A stretch of DNA of 64,000 nucleotides from Phaeobacter cretensis. GTDB lineage: Bacteria > Pseudomonadota > Alphaproteobacteria > Rhodobacterales > Rhodobacteraceae. The stretch spans positions 310,001-374,000 of the forward strand of contig NZ_JBKBEU010000001.1 in the NCBI RefSeq assembly GCF_047372505.1, given 5' to 3'. A model generated the notes under the pieces. That model did no database searches, was not told where the DNA came from, and saw only the letters and a program-made list of their open reading frames with translations. This document shows, piece after piece, positions 17,995 through 27,273 of this stretch. Positions within the stretch are counted from its first letter, which is position 1; each line of letters begins with the position of its first letter. The position numbers and the translations under genes are program-made.

Positions 17995-18576
17995 TCAGCT
18001 GACGATAGGCAATGCACCGCTCAGCTGGTCGCGCAGGCGCATCCGTGTGTCGTTGCTCTCGATCGGCAGCTCCATCAGGATCGTGCCGTCGGTGTCCAGA
18101 ACCGAAATCGCATCTGCGGATAGGCGCACACCGCCAAGGCTGCTGTAGCTGCGACGCAGGACAATCCGTGGCGCTCCATTGCGGGTCTTACGCAGAATAC
18201 GCAGCTCTCGCCGGATCGGGTCAAAACAAGCTTCTGGTTGGCTGTCAGGGTGGTGAGTGGTCAACAGGATCAGACCAACAAAAAGAAAAGCAATAGAGAT
18301 GCCGATCCGGATCAGAGACATCTGCGGGTCGATGCCCGCGTCCGGCAAAAGCCACAGCCCCATGGAACCGAGCACCATACCGCCGCCAAGGATCCGCAAC
18401 AGAATAGACCGCACCTGCCAGTTGGCTTGCACTTGCAAGTTCAGCGGCGCAGACCGTGCCAGATCTGCCAAACGACGGGCCGCACGGGACTGCGAACTAG
18501 CACCCTGACCAGCATGATAAGATCGCCCGTGTTGTACCGGCTGGAAACCCATCTCGGATGGTTCGATGATGCTCAT
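17995..18576 (-). CDS. Hypothetical protein with two TM helices
   Basis: A 193-residue protein with a polar N-terminus of about 55 residues, two hydrophobic helices (LLRILGGGMVLGSMGLWLL and LIRIGISIAFLFVGLILLTT) and a C-terminal soluble domain of beta character (RRELRILRKTRNG, ISVLDTDGTILMELPIESND). I do not recognise a named family. It could be a membrane-attached PH-like domain. It is transcribed alone, upstream of yceI with a 200-bp gap. Confidence 0.75.
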   Translation of the reverse strand: MSIIEPSEMGFQPVQHGRSYHAGQGASSQSRAARRLADLARSAPLNLQVQANWQVRSILLRILGGGMVLGSMGLWLLPDAGIDPQMSLIRIGISIAFLFVGLILLTTHHPDSQPEACFDPIRRELRILRKTRNGAPRIVLRRSYSSLGGVRLSADAISVLDTDGTILMELPIESNDTRMRLRDQLSGALPIVS

Positions 18577-19212
18577 CTCTGATCCCTTTCACAGTTCACG
18601 CGGTTGTGGTTTGCTGCCTGCCTTGCCTCTCGCGCTTGCTTTGCGCGGTTGATTTGGTCTGGCCACCCTCGTTAACGCTTCATTAACCAAGGTTGACGCC
18701 AGCATTGGGGCCGAATTGGGGCGGACTTGCGGTAAATACGGGTCCGACCAATCGTTCTGCGGCGTAAGCTGAACCGCCCTAGGTTAGACGCTCTGCTTCA
18801 TGCCTGTGTCCTGCCTGTGTCGCGCATGGTTCCGCGATCCGCCGTCCTGGCATCTGCTTTCCGTATTGAACTCCCGAACACGCCGACCGATCTCCGACCC
18901 TGTGCCTTGCGTTCAAATTTTCACAATTTTGCTAAAATTAGGTTCACACGGTGTGCTATTATGCAGGAACAATTGCATTTTACTGTACTTTAACATCCCA
19001 AACGGGCTCGCTACAGCACCGAGTGGCAGACCAAACGTCACGTGTATATCTGGTGCATATGTGTCGGCGCAGTATATGTCGGCCAAGAGACCCCTGCCCC
19101 ACGCCTACACACCGTTCGTGGATGACCGTAGGCAAACGGGTCTTGCCCTTTCTCCAGCAGGCTGTATATGGGAGCTTCCTTCCGCGACGTTTCGATCCGC
19201 GCAGACTCTCGT
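18577..19212. other. Intergenic region upstream of rpsF, no gene seen
   Basis: About 635 bp between divergent genes. A markedly AT-rich stretch at 18915-18985 (TTTTGCTAAAATTAGG and nearby) is the likely promoter zone for the rpsF operon, but I could not fix -35 and -10 boxes. No plausible protein is encoded. Confidence 0.4.
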
Positions 19213-19244
19213 GACAGGGCAGCGGAAGGATCAACCGCCCTGTC
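19213..19244 (+). promoter_or_regulatory. Hairpin in the rpsF leader, candidate S6:S18 binding element
   Basis: An 8-bp perfect stem GACAGGGC / GCCCTGTC (19213-19220 with 19237-19244) ends 34 bp before the rpsF start. The 3' side of the loop carries CAACCG directly next to the stem. The known S6:S18 leader motif has a stem flanked by a CCG-containing bulge, and the match is suggestive. Confidence 0.45.
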
Positions 19245-19278
19245 TATGAAATGCGCCTAGACAAAAACTGGAGTTCAC

Positions 19279-19632
19279 ATGCCACTCTATGAGCATGTCA
19301 TGATTGCGCGTCAGGACCTGTCCAACTCGCAAGCTGAAGGCCTCATCGAACATTTCGGTGCTGTTCTGTCCGACAACGGCGGTAAGCTGGTCGATCAGGA
19401 GTACTGGGGCGTCAAAACGATGGCCTACAAGATCAACAAAAATCGTAAGGGCCACTACTCCTTCCTGAAGACCGATGCATCCGCAGCGGCGATCCAGGAA
19501 ATGGAGCGTTTGATGCGCCTGCATGATGACGTGATGCGCGTTTTGACCATCAAGGTTGACGCACATGAAGACGGCCCCTCGGTTCAGATGCAGAAGCGCG
19601 ATGAGCGCGACTCGCGTCGTGAGCGCCGCTGA
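19279..19632 (+). CDS. rpsF: 30S ribosomal protein S6
   Basis: A 117-residue small-subunit protein that pairs with S18 on 16S rRNA. It begins MPLYEHVMIARQDLSNSQAE and contains the conserved YWGVKTMAYKINKNRKGHY. The C-terminus is extended and basic (RDERDSRRERR), as in other alphaproteobacteria. It is the first gene of rpsF-rpsR-rplI. Confidence 0.98.
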   Translation: MPLYEHVMIARQDLSNSQAEGLIEHFGAVLSDNGGKLVDQEYWGVKTMAYKINKNRKGHYSFLKTDASAAAIQEMERLMRLHDDVMRVLTIKVDAHEDGPSVQMQKRDERDSRRERR

Positions 19633-19660
19633 TCAACGCTTGAGAAAAGGACGCTAAACC

Positions 19661-19888
19661 ATGGCAGCCAAACCGTTTTTCCGTCGTCGTAAAGTATGCC
19701 CGTTCTCGGGCGACAATGCGCCGAAAATCGACTACAAAGACACTCGTCTTCTGCAGCGCTACATTTCCGAACGTGGTAAGATTGTGCCTTCGCGCATCAC
19801 CGCTGTTTCGGCAAAAAAGCAGCGTGAACTAGCCCGTGCTATCAAGCGCGCCCGCTTTCTCGCCCTGCTGCCCTACGCCGTGAAGTAA
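19661..19888 (+). CDS. rpsR: 30S ribosomal protein S18
   Basis: A 75-residue basic protein. MAAKPFFRRRKVCPFSGDNAPKIDYKD and RYISERGKIVPSRITAVSAKKQREL are diagnostic. It assembles with S6 on the platform of the 30S subunit. It lies 28 bp after rpsF and 12 bp before rplI. Confidence 0.98.
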   Translation: MAAKPFFRRRKVCPFSGDNAPKIDYKDTRLLQRYISERGKIVPSRITAVSAKKQRELARAIKRARFLALLPYAVK

Positions 19889-19900
19889 GGAGATAAGCAC

Positions 19901-20515
19901 ATGCAAGTTATCCTTCTGGAACGTGTGGCCAAACTGGGCCAGATGGGCCAAGTCGTGGACGTAAAGCCCGGCTATGCTCGCAACTTTCTGCTGCCGCAAG
20001 GCAAGGCGCTGACCGCGTCGCAGAACAACATCGCTCGTTTTGAGGACCAGAAAGCGCAGCTTGAAGCACGCAACCTGGAAACCAAAAAAGAAGCAGAAGC
20101 TCTGGCTGAGAAGCTCGACGGACAGCAGTTCATCGTGATTCGCTCCGCTTCCGACGCTGGTGCGCTCTACGGTTCCGTCACTCCCCGTGACGCCGCAGAC
20201 GCAGCCACCGAAGAAGGCTTCTCGGTCGACAAGAAGCAGATCGCTCTGCTCTCGCCGATCAAGGACCTGGGCCTGCACAGCGTTGTTGTGAAGCTGCACC
20301 CTGAAGTCGAAGTTCAGATCAAACTGAACGTCGCACGTTCGGCTGAAGAAGCCGAGCTGCAGGCAACAGGCAAATCGATTCAAGAGCTCGCTGCCGAAGA
20401 GGAAGCTGCTGCTGAATTCGAAATCTCCGAATTGTTCGACGATATCGGCTCTGCCGCGTCGGATGACGACGACGATGCCGCTCCGGCTGCAAGCGACGAA
20501 GAGACCAACGCCTAA
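19901..20515 (+). CDS. rplI: 50S ribosomal protein L9
   Basis: A 204-residue protein. The N-terminal domain MQVILLERVAKLGQMGQVVDVKPGYARNFLLP is the L9 signature, followed by the long connecting helix and the C-terminal domain (ASDAGALYGSVTPRDAADA). About 50 acidic residues at the end (DDIGSAASDDDDDAAPAASDEE) make it longer than the E. coli protein (149), a usual feature in Rhodobacteraceae. It is the last gene of the operon, with a terminator 30 bp on. Confidence 0.98.
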   Translation: MQVILLERVAKLGQMGQVVDVKPGYARNFLLPQGKALTASQNNIARFEDQKAQLEARNLETKKEAEALAEKLDGQQFIVIRSASDAGALYGSVTPRDAADAATEEGFSVDKKQIALLSPIKDLGLHSVVVKLHPEVEVQIKLNVARSAEEAELQATGKSIQELAAEEEAAAEFEISELFDDIGSAASDDDDDAAPAASDEETNA

Positions 20516-20544
20516 TCGGCATTGATCTATCAGACATTGAGATT

Positions 20545-20570
20545 GGCCGTCCCTTGGGGCGGCCTTTTTC
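20545..20570 (+). terminator. Terminator of rpsF-rpsR-rplI
   Basis: GGCCGTCCC pairs with GGGGCGGCC and is followed directly by TTTTTC. Confidence 0.88.
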
Positions 20571-20760
20571 ATGGCCGGATGTTAAATTTTGTCGCAGCCC
20601 CTTCAGCCGCACCTGTGGCTGAGAGCGTCAACGGATCAAAATCATCTTAAACTCTCAGCAGAAACCGTAGGATGTGGTAACCTCACATTCGGTCGTTTCT
20701 GCAATTCTTGTTCCGATATTGAGCAAGGTGTTGTTGGAAGCCTGTCATCTGGGGGTGACT

Positions 20761-20943
20761 ATGGAAGAGAATATGATCCAAGAGGAGACGGTGCTACGCC
20801 GTCGCCTGCTGCTGCGTCTGTTACGTGGTTTCAATTTTGAAAACCCGAGATATCGGGGCGAGGTAATCAGCAATCTGGTTCCTCCCGAACTGATTACCTC
20901 CGAACTGACGCGGCACAATCCTAACCGGGTGATTGAGCCCTAG
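20761..20943 (+). CDS. Small hypothetical protein (60 aa)
   Basis: An ATG preceded by GGGGGTGACT opens a 60-codon frame (MEENMIQEETVLRRRLLLRL, ending NRVIEP). The sequence is charged and leucine-rich and has a shape reasonable for a small cytoplasmic protein. The frame extends upstream to 20674, but the ribosome site favours 20761. I recognise no family, and it may not be real. Confidence 0.4.
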   Translation: MEENMIQEETVLRRRLLLRLLRGFNFENPRYRGEVISNLVPPELITSELTRHNPNRVIEP

Positions 20944-21071
20944 TAAGCGCAATCGTTGCAATGTGTTTGGTCCAACCAGCAGATGGGCCAAGCGCAAACG
21001 ATCACCGATATGTCGTGATATCGGCAGTATTTACTCACTTGTCGAAGACATTGGCCGGGCGGGACCGCAAA

Positions 21072-21155
21072 GGCTCCCCCCTGCGGCCCCTGTGCATGTA
21101 CATCCCAGGCGGGCCGCAGGCACGGGAGCCGTGTTGGGACCAGGGCAGAGCCCTG
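21072..21155 (+). ncRNA. Strongly folded intergenic segment, candidate structured RNA
   Basis: Two nested stems, GGCTCCC/GGGAGCC (21072-21078 with 21124-21130) and CTGCGGCCC/GGGCCGCAG (21081-21089 with 21111-21119), are followed by a separate hairpin CAGGGC-AGA-GCCCTG (21141-21155). There is no gene in 20944-21373, so the structure is unexplained. The strand is a guess. Confidence 0.3.
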
Positions 21156-21373
21156 CTCATGCGCGCGAAGATCTTGGGACAGTCAGGGTTCGCACACAAA
21201 TCCTTAGCAGCTAAAATTCAAATGATAGGCACAGATATTTATTTCTTGGTTTCTTGCTCAACCAAAGGCGGGGATATCCGCCGATACGGAAAACGGTTAT
21301 TTGCTCAACCTCCACGGCCCGCCTAATCTGCCGGTGACCCGCTGGTATCGGGTTGCAATCAGGTCAAACACCA

Positions 21374-21844
21374 ATGATCAAACGCAGAACGCTACTGGCC
21401 CTTGCCCTTAGCCCACTGGCCCTGGCCGCCTGTGGCGAAGCACCGGCCGAACCGAAAAAACCGACCGCCCCACCGCTCTACCCGAATGAGACGCCAGAGT
21501 TGCGGCAGAAAATCAATTTCTGGGCGGATCATTATGAGGTGCCACGTCCTCTGGTGCATCGGCTTGCAGTGCGCGAAAGCACTCACCGGCCCTGGGCAAT
21601 CAACCGACCGTACTACGGCTTGCTGCAAATCCTGCCCGCCACAGCCCGCTCCATGGGATTTAGAGGTAAGCCCAAAGATCTTTTAGATGCCGATACCAAT
21701 TTGGAATTCGCGGTGAAGTATCTGCGCGGTGCATGGCTCTTGTCAGACGGCAGCTATGATCAAGCGGTAAAGCACTATTCGCGTGGCTACTACTACGCTG
21801 CGAAACGTCGGGGTATGCTGCGCGAAACTGGGCTTCGCCCCTAA
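21374..21844 (+). CDS. Lipoprotein lytic transglycosylase (SLT domain)
   Basis: A 156-residue exported lipoprotein. The start ATG opens MIKRRTLLALALSPLALAACGE, a lipoprotein signal with lipobox LAAC. The catalytic SLT domain shows RLAVRESTHRPWAINRPYYG with the likely catalytic glutamate, LLQILPATARSMGF, and the late NLEFAVKYLRGAW...YDQAVKHYSRGYY pattern. It cleaves peptidoglycan glycan strands from the membrane surface. The protein is short for a transglycosylase, as this domain is alone. Monocistronic as far as can be seen. Confidence 0.9.
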   Translation: MIKRRTLLALALSPLALAACGEAPAEPKKPTAPPLYPNETPELRQKINFWADHYEVPRPLVHRLAVRESTHRPWAINRPYYGLLQILPATARSMGFRGKPKDLLDADTNLEFAVKYLRGAWLLSDGSYDQAVKHYSRGYYYAAKRRGMLRETGLRP

Positions 21845-21991
21845 TCAAAGTCGCTTAACAGATTAATATATATTGAAAATTACGCATGGACCGATAGCAG
21901 CCTCGACAAAAAGTTAGCGCAAAACTGTCACATGACGCCGGATATTTTTCTGCTAGGATGAATGTCTATTAAAAAGACGTCGGAGTGACAA

Positions 21992-23950
21992 ATGCCTATC
22001 CAACTCGATCGCCGGTCCTTTCTTGCTGGCAGCGCCGGCCTGATTGCGCTGCACCCATTTTCTGTTCAGGCCGCCGCCAATCAGGTGCATTTACGCCTGA
22101 TGGAAACCACTGACCTGCATGTGCATGTGTTTCCCTATGATTATTACGCAGATAAGCCCCGTGACACTGTCGGACTCGCGCGTACGGCTTCGTTGATTGG
22201 GGACATCCGCGCCGAAGCGACCAACTCCCTACTATTAGACAACGGTGATTTCCTTCAGGGCAACCCGATGGGCGACTACATCGCCTATGAACGTGGCATG
22301 AAGGAAGGCGACTCCCACCCTGTCATTCAGGCCATGAACGCCGTTGGCTTTGACGCCTCAACGCTCGGCAATCACGAATTCAACTACGGGCTGGATTTCC
22401 TGATGAAATCTTTGGCCGGGGCCGATTTCCCGGTGGTCTGTGCCAACGTCGCAAAAACAACCGGAGCCTCGCCACGAGACGACAAGACACTGTTGCCACC
22501 TTATGTGATCATAGAGCGTGAGCTGACCGATGGTGCGGGAAATACCCATCCGATCAAGATCGGCCTGATTGGGTTTGTGCCACCGCAAGTGATGAACTGG
22601 GATCGTCGCCATCTGGAAGGCAACGTGCAGGCCCGCGATATTCTGCAAACTGCTCGCGCTTATGTGCCGGAGATGAAAGAAAAAGGCGCTGATATCATTA
22701 TCGCCCTGTCCCACTCTGGCATTGGCAGCGCCCAGGAAAGTGACGGCATGGAGAATGCCTCGGTACCTCTGGCGGCGGTTGAGGGCATTGACGCCATTCT
22801 AACCGGCCATTCGCATCTTGTATTCCCCTCCTCCACCTACGCCGATTTCGCCGGCGTTGATGCCGACAACGGTACCATCCATGGTACGCCTGCGACCATG
22901 GGCGGATTCTGGGGCAGCCATATGGGCCTGATCGATCTGATGCTGGAGCGAGACGGCGCGGGCTGGCGCGTGGTCGGTCATGCCTCCGAAGCACGGCCCA
23001 TTTCCAAGCGCAACGAGGACCGCTCGATCACCGCGCTGGTCGACAGCGCCCCCGCAGTGCTGGCGGCAGCTCAGACGGAGCATGACGAGACCCTGCAATA
23101 TGTGCGCCGCGCCGTAGGCAAGACAGACGCGCCACTGCACAGCTATTTTGCTCTGGTCGCAGATGATCCATCGGTGCAGATCGTATCGATTGCGCAGACC
23201 TGGTATATTGAACAGATGCTGAAGGGCACCGAGCATGAAGGCCTTCCAATCCTGTCCGCCGCCGCCCCCTTCAAGGCCGGTGGCCGCGGTGGTGCAGACT
23301 ACTACACCGACGTGCCTAAAGGCGATGTGGCGATCAAGAACGTCGCAGATCTCTACCTATATCCAAACACGGCCCGCGCGGTACGTGTGACAGGTGCACA
23401 GGTGAAAGACTGGCTTGAGCGCTCTGCCGGTATGTTCAATCAGGTCACCCCGGGTCAAAACGACCAGATCCTGCTCAATCCGGCCTTCCCCAGCTACAAC
23501 TTTGACGTGATCGACGGTGTGACATATCAGATTGATCTGTCTCAGCCGTCGAAGTTCGGCCCTAAGGGTGAGCTGGAAAATCCGGGGGCAAGCCGTGTGG
23601 TGAATTTGGAGTACAACGGTACTCCAATTGACCTCGCGCAGGAGTTTATTATCGCCACTAATAACTACCGCGCCGGCGGCGGCGGAGCCTTCCCGGGGGC
23701 CAAGGGCGATACTGTGGTCTTTGAAGGTCCGGACACCAACCGCGATGTCATCGTGCGCTATATTGTTGAGAAAGGCACCATCAGCCCGCGTGCAGATGCC
23801 AACTGGCGCTTTGCACCACTGGCCGACACCTCTGTGCTGTTCGACACCGGACCAAAAGCGGCCGACTATATCGACAGTGTTGAGAGCATCGCAATTGAAC
23901 CTGCGGGTGAAGGGCCAGACGGCTTTGCACGCTACAGAATTTCGCTGTGA
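21992..23950 (+). CDS. cpdB: 2',3'-cyclic-nucleotide 2'-phosphodiesterase/3'-nucleotidase (CpdB-like)
   Basis: A 652-residue periplasmic enzyme that degrades cyclic nucleotides and 3'-nucleotides so phosphate and nucleoside can be recovered. The Tat-type signal DRRSFLAGSAGLIALHPFS is at the N-terminus. Metallophosphatase motifs follow in order: METTDLHVHVFPYD, LLLDNGDFLQGNP, STLGNHEFNYGLD, ALSHSGIG and ILTGHSHLVFP. The C-terminal half is the 5'-nucleotidase domain, with AAPFKAGGRGGADYYTD and NNYRAGGGGAFPG. Length matches CpdB (about 650). A weak hairpin (23988-24019) follows the stop. Confidence 0.95.
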   Translation: MPIQLDRRSFLAGSAGLIALHPFSVQAAANQVHLRLMETTDLHVHVFPYDYYADKPRDTVGLARTASLIGDIRAEATNSLLLDNGDFLQGNPMGDYIAYERGMKEGDSHPVIQAMNAVGFDASTLGNHEFNYGLDFLMKSLAGADFPVVCANVAKTTGASPRDDKTLLPPYVIIERELTDGAGNTHPIKIGLIGFVPPQVMNWDRRHLEGNVQARDILQTARAYVPEMKEKGADIIIALSHSGIGSAQESDGMENASVPLAAVEGIDAILTGHSHLVFPSSTYADFAGVDADNGTIHGTPATMGGFWGSHMGLIDLMLERDGAGWRVVGHASEARPISKRNEDRSITALVDSAPAVLAAAQTEHDETLQYVRRAVGKTDAPLHSYFALVADDPSVQIVSIAQTWYIEQMLKGTEHEGLPILSAAAPFKAGGRGGADYYTDVPKGDVAIKNVADLYLYPNTARAVRVTGAQVKDWLERSAGMFNQVTPGQNDQILLNPAFPSYNFDVIDGVTYQIDLSQPSKFGPKGELENPGASRVVNLEYNGTPIDLAQEFIIATNNYRAGGGGAFPGAKGDTVVFEGPDTNRDVIVRYIVEKGTISPRADANWRFAPLADTSVLFDTGPKAADYIDSVESIAIEPAGEGPDGFARYRISL

Positions 23951-24248
23951 ACAAACTGTTTCCGTTTTGAGTGAAATTAACTAATTTCTGCCGCCTGGTG
24001 TAATCTTATCGGGCGGCAGATCTAGGCACACAGGCCGCAGTTGAACACCATCTATAGATGAACGCCCTAAGAGTTAATTTTTACAAAATTCAAGCAAAAC
24101 TGCGCCCAACCCCTCCTTTTTTAGGCATTTATTTGCCAAATTTCCGCCTCCTTCTTGCGACAAAGTTAACCGGCATGCCAGGTATCGGACAGCGCTGCAC
24201 GACAGCGGTCCGCACCAAGACGGTTGATGAGCTAGAGGAGCAGTTACG

Positions 24249-25517
24249 ATGACAAACGGCAGTTTCAATGACTTTCGCAATGCGCTTCTGGCCTTTGAAT
24301 CCGGTTGGGATCGGGATCGCTACGATGCAGGACAGATCAGCGATGCGCAGTTGACGCAATGGGTGGGTGCGCCAATCGCCAGCTTCTACCCAGAACTCAG
24401 CAGCTGGGGCCAGCTGAGTGACACCCAATGGCGTGATATGGCGTATCACTCCACCAATTCTCTGGGCTTTGTCGGCTATCAATTCGGCGAAGCCTTGCTG
24501 ATTGACCTCGGCTATTATCAGGATGATTTTTACTACCTAGGCGGTGATAGCATCAATCGCTGGGACGGCACCTGGACGGGTAAGAACGGCGTCAATAGTC
24601 TGGACGATTTCAAGAGCCACGCCGCGCAGGACACTGCGATCAACGAGGCTTTTGGCTATAATTTTGAAATACTCTCGCACTACCTTGGCCAACAGGGCCG
24701 CAGCATAAGTGACTATGTTGATCAGACCGTTTCCTATCGCGATGTAAACGGTGCGATGGTCGATGTGACGCTTTCGCTGACCGGCCTGATGGCCGCTGCC
24801 CACCTGCGTGGCGCATCAGGGCTCGCCACTCTTCTGCTGAGCGATATCGCGTCGACAGATGAATACGGCACCTCCATCCTGAAATACGTGCAGGATTTTG
24901 GCGGCTACGACAGCCCAACAGCGGAAGCTCTTATTGCCTTTTGGCAGGATCGCAAAGCTGGCGGCACTGCGCCGCTGGATACCGGCGAGCAGGAGACCGG
25001 AGAGACCCAGATTGGCACCGTCAACCGTGATGTGTTGGATGGAACCGATGCAGACGACCTGCTGTCAGGGCGTGGCGGCAACGACCGGCTGGTAGGACGC
25101 GCCGGCGATGATGATCTGCGTGGTGGCAGCGGACGCGATCGCTTGCTCGGCCAGCAAGGCGACGATGTGCTGAATGGCTCCCATGGGGCCGATACCCTCC
25201 GCGGCGGTGCTGGCAATGACACCTTGATTGGTGGTAACGGCAACGACAAGCTGTTCGGCCAACAAGGCAATGATCTGCTGATCGGCGGTGCCGGTAACGA
25301 CACATTTGCCTTTGCAAGCAACCATGGACGCGGGCGAATCCGGGACTTTGAACTGGGTGAGGATCAAATCGATATCCTCAGCGGCACGCAGAGCATTGAT
25401 GAAATCGACTTTACAGCAAAGGGGGATCACGTTGTGATGGCTTTTAACAATGTTGTTGTCACAGTCGAGAACGTTTCAGTCACCGAGCTAACAAACACCG
25501 ATAACTTTCTGTTCTGA
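24249..25517 (+). CDS. RTX calcium-binding secreted protein with lysozyme-like N-terminus
   Basis: A 422-residue protein without a Sec signal. Residues about 1-250 form a domain with NDFRNALLAFESGWDRDRYDAG and later GFVGYQFGEALLIDLGYY. The Glu in FESG and the YQF motif recall SLT/lysozyme-type muramidases, but this is my reading, not a firm assignment. Residues about 265-350 hold some eight GGxGxDxLx calcium-binding nonapeptides, followed by a C-terminal region ending NTDNFLF, the hallmark of type I secretion substrates. The transporter is not in this window. It ends near a bidirectional terminator shared with tig. Confidence 0.82.
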   Translation: MTNGSFNDFRNALLAFESGWDRDRYDAGQISDAQLTQWVGAPIASFYPELSSWGQLSDTQWRDMAYHSTNSLGFVGYQFGEALLIDLGYYQDDFYYLGGDSINRWDGTWTGKNGVNSLDDFKSHAAQDTAINEAFGYNFEILSHYLGQQGRSISDYVDQTVSYRDVNGAMVDVTLSLTGLMAAAHLRGASGLATLLLSDIASTDEYGTSILKYVQDFGGYDSPTAEALIAFWQDRKAGGTAPLDTGEQETGETQIGTVNRDVLDGTDADDLLSGRGGNDRLVGRAGDDDLRGGSGRDRLLGQQGDDVLNGSHGADTLRGGAGNDTLIGGNGNDKLFGQQGNDLLIGGAGNDTFAFASNHGRGRIRDFELGEDQIDILSGTQSIDEIDFTAKGDHVVMAFNNVVVTVENVSVTELTNTDNFLF

Positions 25518-25632
25518 ATAAGAAAATCAGTATCGCCTGCGGCACGATCCAGCGATCAATACAACCGCTTTGGGCAGCGCCATGGTGGTTGTTTTTTTGT
25601 CTTAAACAGGCGGTAGACGTGCCATCAATGCA

Positions 25633-25667
25633 GAAAGGCCGCCCCATTACGTACGGGCGGCCTTTTG
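25633..25667. terminator. Bidirectional terminator between the RTX gene and tig
   Basis: An 11-bp perfect stem AAAGGCCGCCC / GGGCGGCCTTT (25634-25644 with 25655-25665) between convergent genes, with A/T runs at both ends. Confidence 0.9.
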
Positions 25668-25711
25668 CAATTTCGAACTCTGGATCTGCGCGCGGCAGAT
25701 CCGAAGTGTAG

Positions 25712-27043
25712 TTATTCGTCTTCCAGTGCTTCGACTGCGGTTTGCAGTTCTTCTTTGGAGACTTCTTTTTCGTCAACTTTGGCCTGCGCAGCGATGTGAT
25801 CGATGACTTTGTCTTCGAAGATCGGCGCACGCAGCTGCTGCTGCATCTGGGCATTCTGCTGGATGAATTCAAAGAACTGACGTTCCTGACCGGGATACTG
25901 GCGTGCCTGCTGCATGATCGCCTGTGTCATCTCCGCATCGGTCACTTCAACCTCAGCTTTCTGGCCCAGCTCTGCGAGCAAGAGGCCCAGACGTACACGG
26001 CGCTCAGCAAGCTTGTTGTGCTCGTCGGTAGCTTCGACCTCAGCGTGATCATGACCTTCAACTTCAGGGTTTTCTTCGTGCCACAGCTGATGTGCGATTT
26101 GCTTGGCTTCTGCTTCAACCAGCGTGGGAGGCAGGTCGAAAGAAACCAGGTCGTCCAGCTTGTCCAGCAGGCCACGCTTCATAACAGCACGGGCTGCACC
26201 GGCATATTCTGCTTCCAGACGCTCAGAGATCTGACTTTTCAGGCCAGCAAGATCTTCAGCGCCGAATTTCTTCGCCAACTCGTCGTTGATCTCCGCCGCT
26301 TTAGGGGCTTTGACCTCTTTCACGGTACAGGAGAATACAGCTTCTTTACCAGCCAGGTGCTCGGCTTGGTACTCTTCCGGGAAGGTGACGGTCACGTCTT
26401 TTTCTTCGCTCGATTTGGAGCCAACCAGCTGCTCTTCGAAACCGGGGATGAAGGAGTTCGAACCGAGCGTCAGCGGGTAGTCGTCGCCTGCACCGCCTTC
26501 AAAGGCTTCGCCGTCAACCTTGCCAACAAAATCGATGACGACCTGGTCGCCATCTTCCGCTGCTGCGCCGTCTTCGCGTGCCTCGAATTCCTGAGCAGTC
26601 TCTGCCAGATTGGCCAGAGCTTCTTCGACCGCGTCATCACCAGCTTTTACAACCAGCTTCTGCAGCTCAACACCGGACAGATCGACTTCAGGGATCTCAG
26701 GCAGAGCTTCATAGGACATCTCAACATTGACGTCGTCGCCCTCTTTCCAGTCTTCGTTGGTCATTTTGACGTCAGGCTGCATCGCCGGGCGGTCACCGCT
26801 GTCTTCAAAGTGCTTGTTCATAGCACCGTCAATGGTTTCCTGCATAGCTTCGCCGACAAGACGCTGGCCGAACTGCTTCTTCAGCAGAGCCATGGGAACC
26901 TTGCCTTTACGGAACCCTTTCATCTCAACTTCGGGCTGCGCCTCGACCAGTTTCTCATTGACCTTCGCGTCCAGCTCGGCGGCGGTGACGGTGATCGCGT
27001 AACCGCGTTTCAGACCTTCGTTCAGCGTCTCGGTGACCTGCAT
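25712..27043 (-). CDS. tig: Trigger factor
   Basis: A 443-residue ribosome-bound chaperone with peptidyl-prolyl isomerase activity. The start is ATG 27043 (MQVTETLNEGLKRGYAI), preceded by GGGGA; 27046 is also an ATG. The ribosome-binding signature is GFRKGKVPMALLKKQFG. The central FKBP domain includes GDQVVIDFVGKVDGEAFEGG and FIPGFEEQLVGSKSSEEKDV. The C-terminal helical arms end in VEKEVSKEELQTAVEAL-like acidic sequence. Length is standard. Terminators lie on both sides, so it is monocistronic. Confidence 0.97.
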   Translation of the reverse strand: MQVTETLNEGLKRGYAITVTAAELDAKVNEKLVEAQPEVEMKGFRKGKVPMALLKKQFGQRLVGEAMQETIDGAMNKHFEDSGDRPAMQPDVKMTNEDWKEGDDVNVEMSYEALPEIPEVDLSGVELQKLVVKAGDDAVEEALANLAETAQEFEAREDGAAAEDGDQVVIDFVGKVDGEAFEGGAGDDYPLTLGSNSFIPGFEEQLVGSKSSEEKDVTVTFPEEYQAEHLAGKEAVFSCTVKEVKAPKAAEINDELAKKFGAEDLAGLKSQISERLEAEYAGAARAVMKRGLLDKLDDLVSFDLPPTLVEAEAKQIAHQLWHEENPEVEGHDHAEVEATDEHNKLAERRVRLGLLLAELGQKAEVEVTDAEMTQAIMQQARQYPGQERQFFEFIQQNAQMQQQLRAPIFEDKVIDHIAAQAKVDEKEVSKEELQTAVEALEDE

Positions 27044-27195
27044 CATATTCCCCATAGAGATTCGGGGCGCGCGCGCAGGCGCTCCCCCAGACAATTTGAG
27101 GCCTTCTATTTGGACAAGAGCGGCGGCGCAAGAGGGATTGCCATCCAAGGTCCCCTGTCCGGCAGTGTTGGTGCGGTTTTTGGGCCGTAAAATGG

Positions 27196-27222
27196 AAAAA
27201 CACGCCCCTCGGGGCGTGTTTC
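27196..27222 (-). terminator. Porin terminator
   Basis: A hairpin ACACGCCCC/GGGGCGTGT with a minimal loop, followed on the minus strand by TTTTTCC. It lies about 50 bp after the porin stop and before tig. Confidence 0.85.
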
Positions 27223-27273
27223 AAGTGGTTCAGGCCTGGGTCAAGGTCAAAACAGACCGAGCTGCCCAGCTGA

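Noticed and set aside
18800..19249. 149-codon frame upstream of rpsF
   Set aside because: Composition is non-coding, there is no ribosome site, and it runs through the rpsF leader hairpin.
23988..24019. Terminator after cpdB
   Set aside because: CTGCCGCC/GGCGGCAG can pair, but there is no T run on either strand.
25742..27190. 482-codon frame antisense to tig
   Set aside because: The sense strand encodes trigger factor with all domains. The antisense frame has no recognisable sequence.
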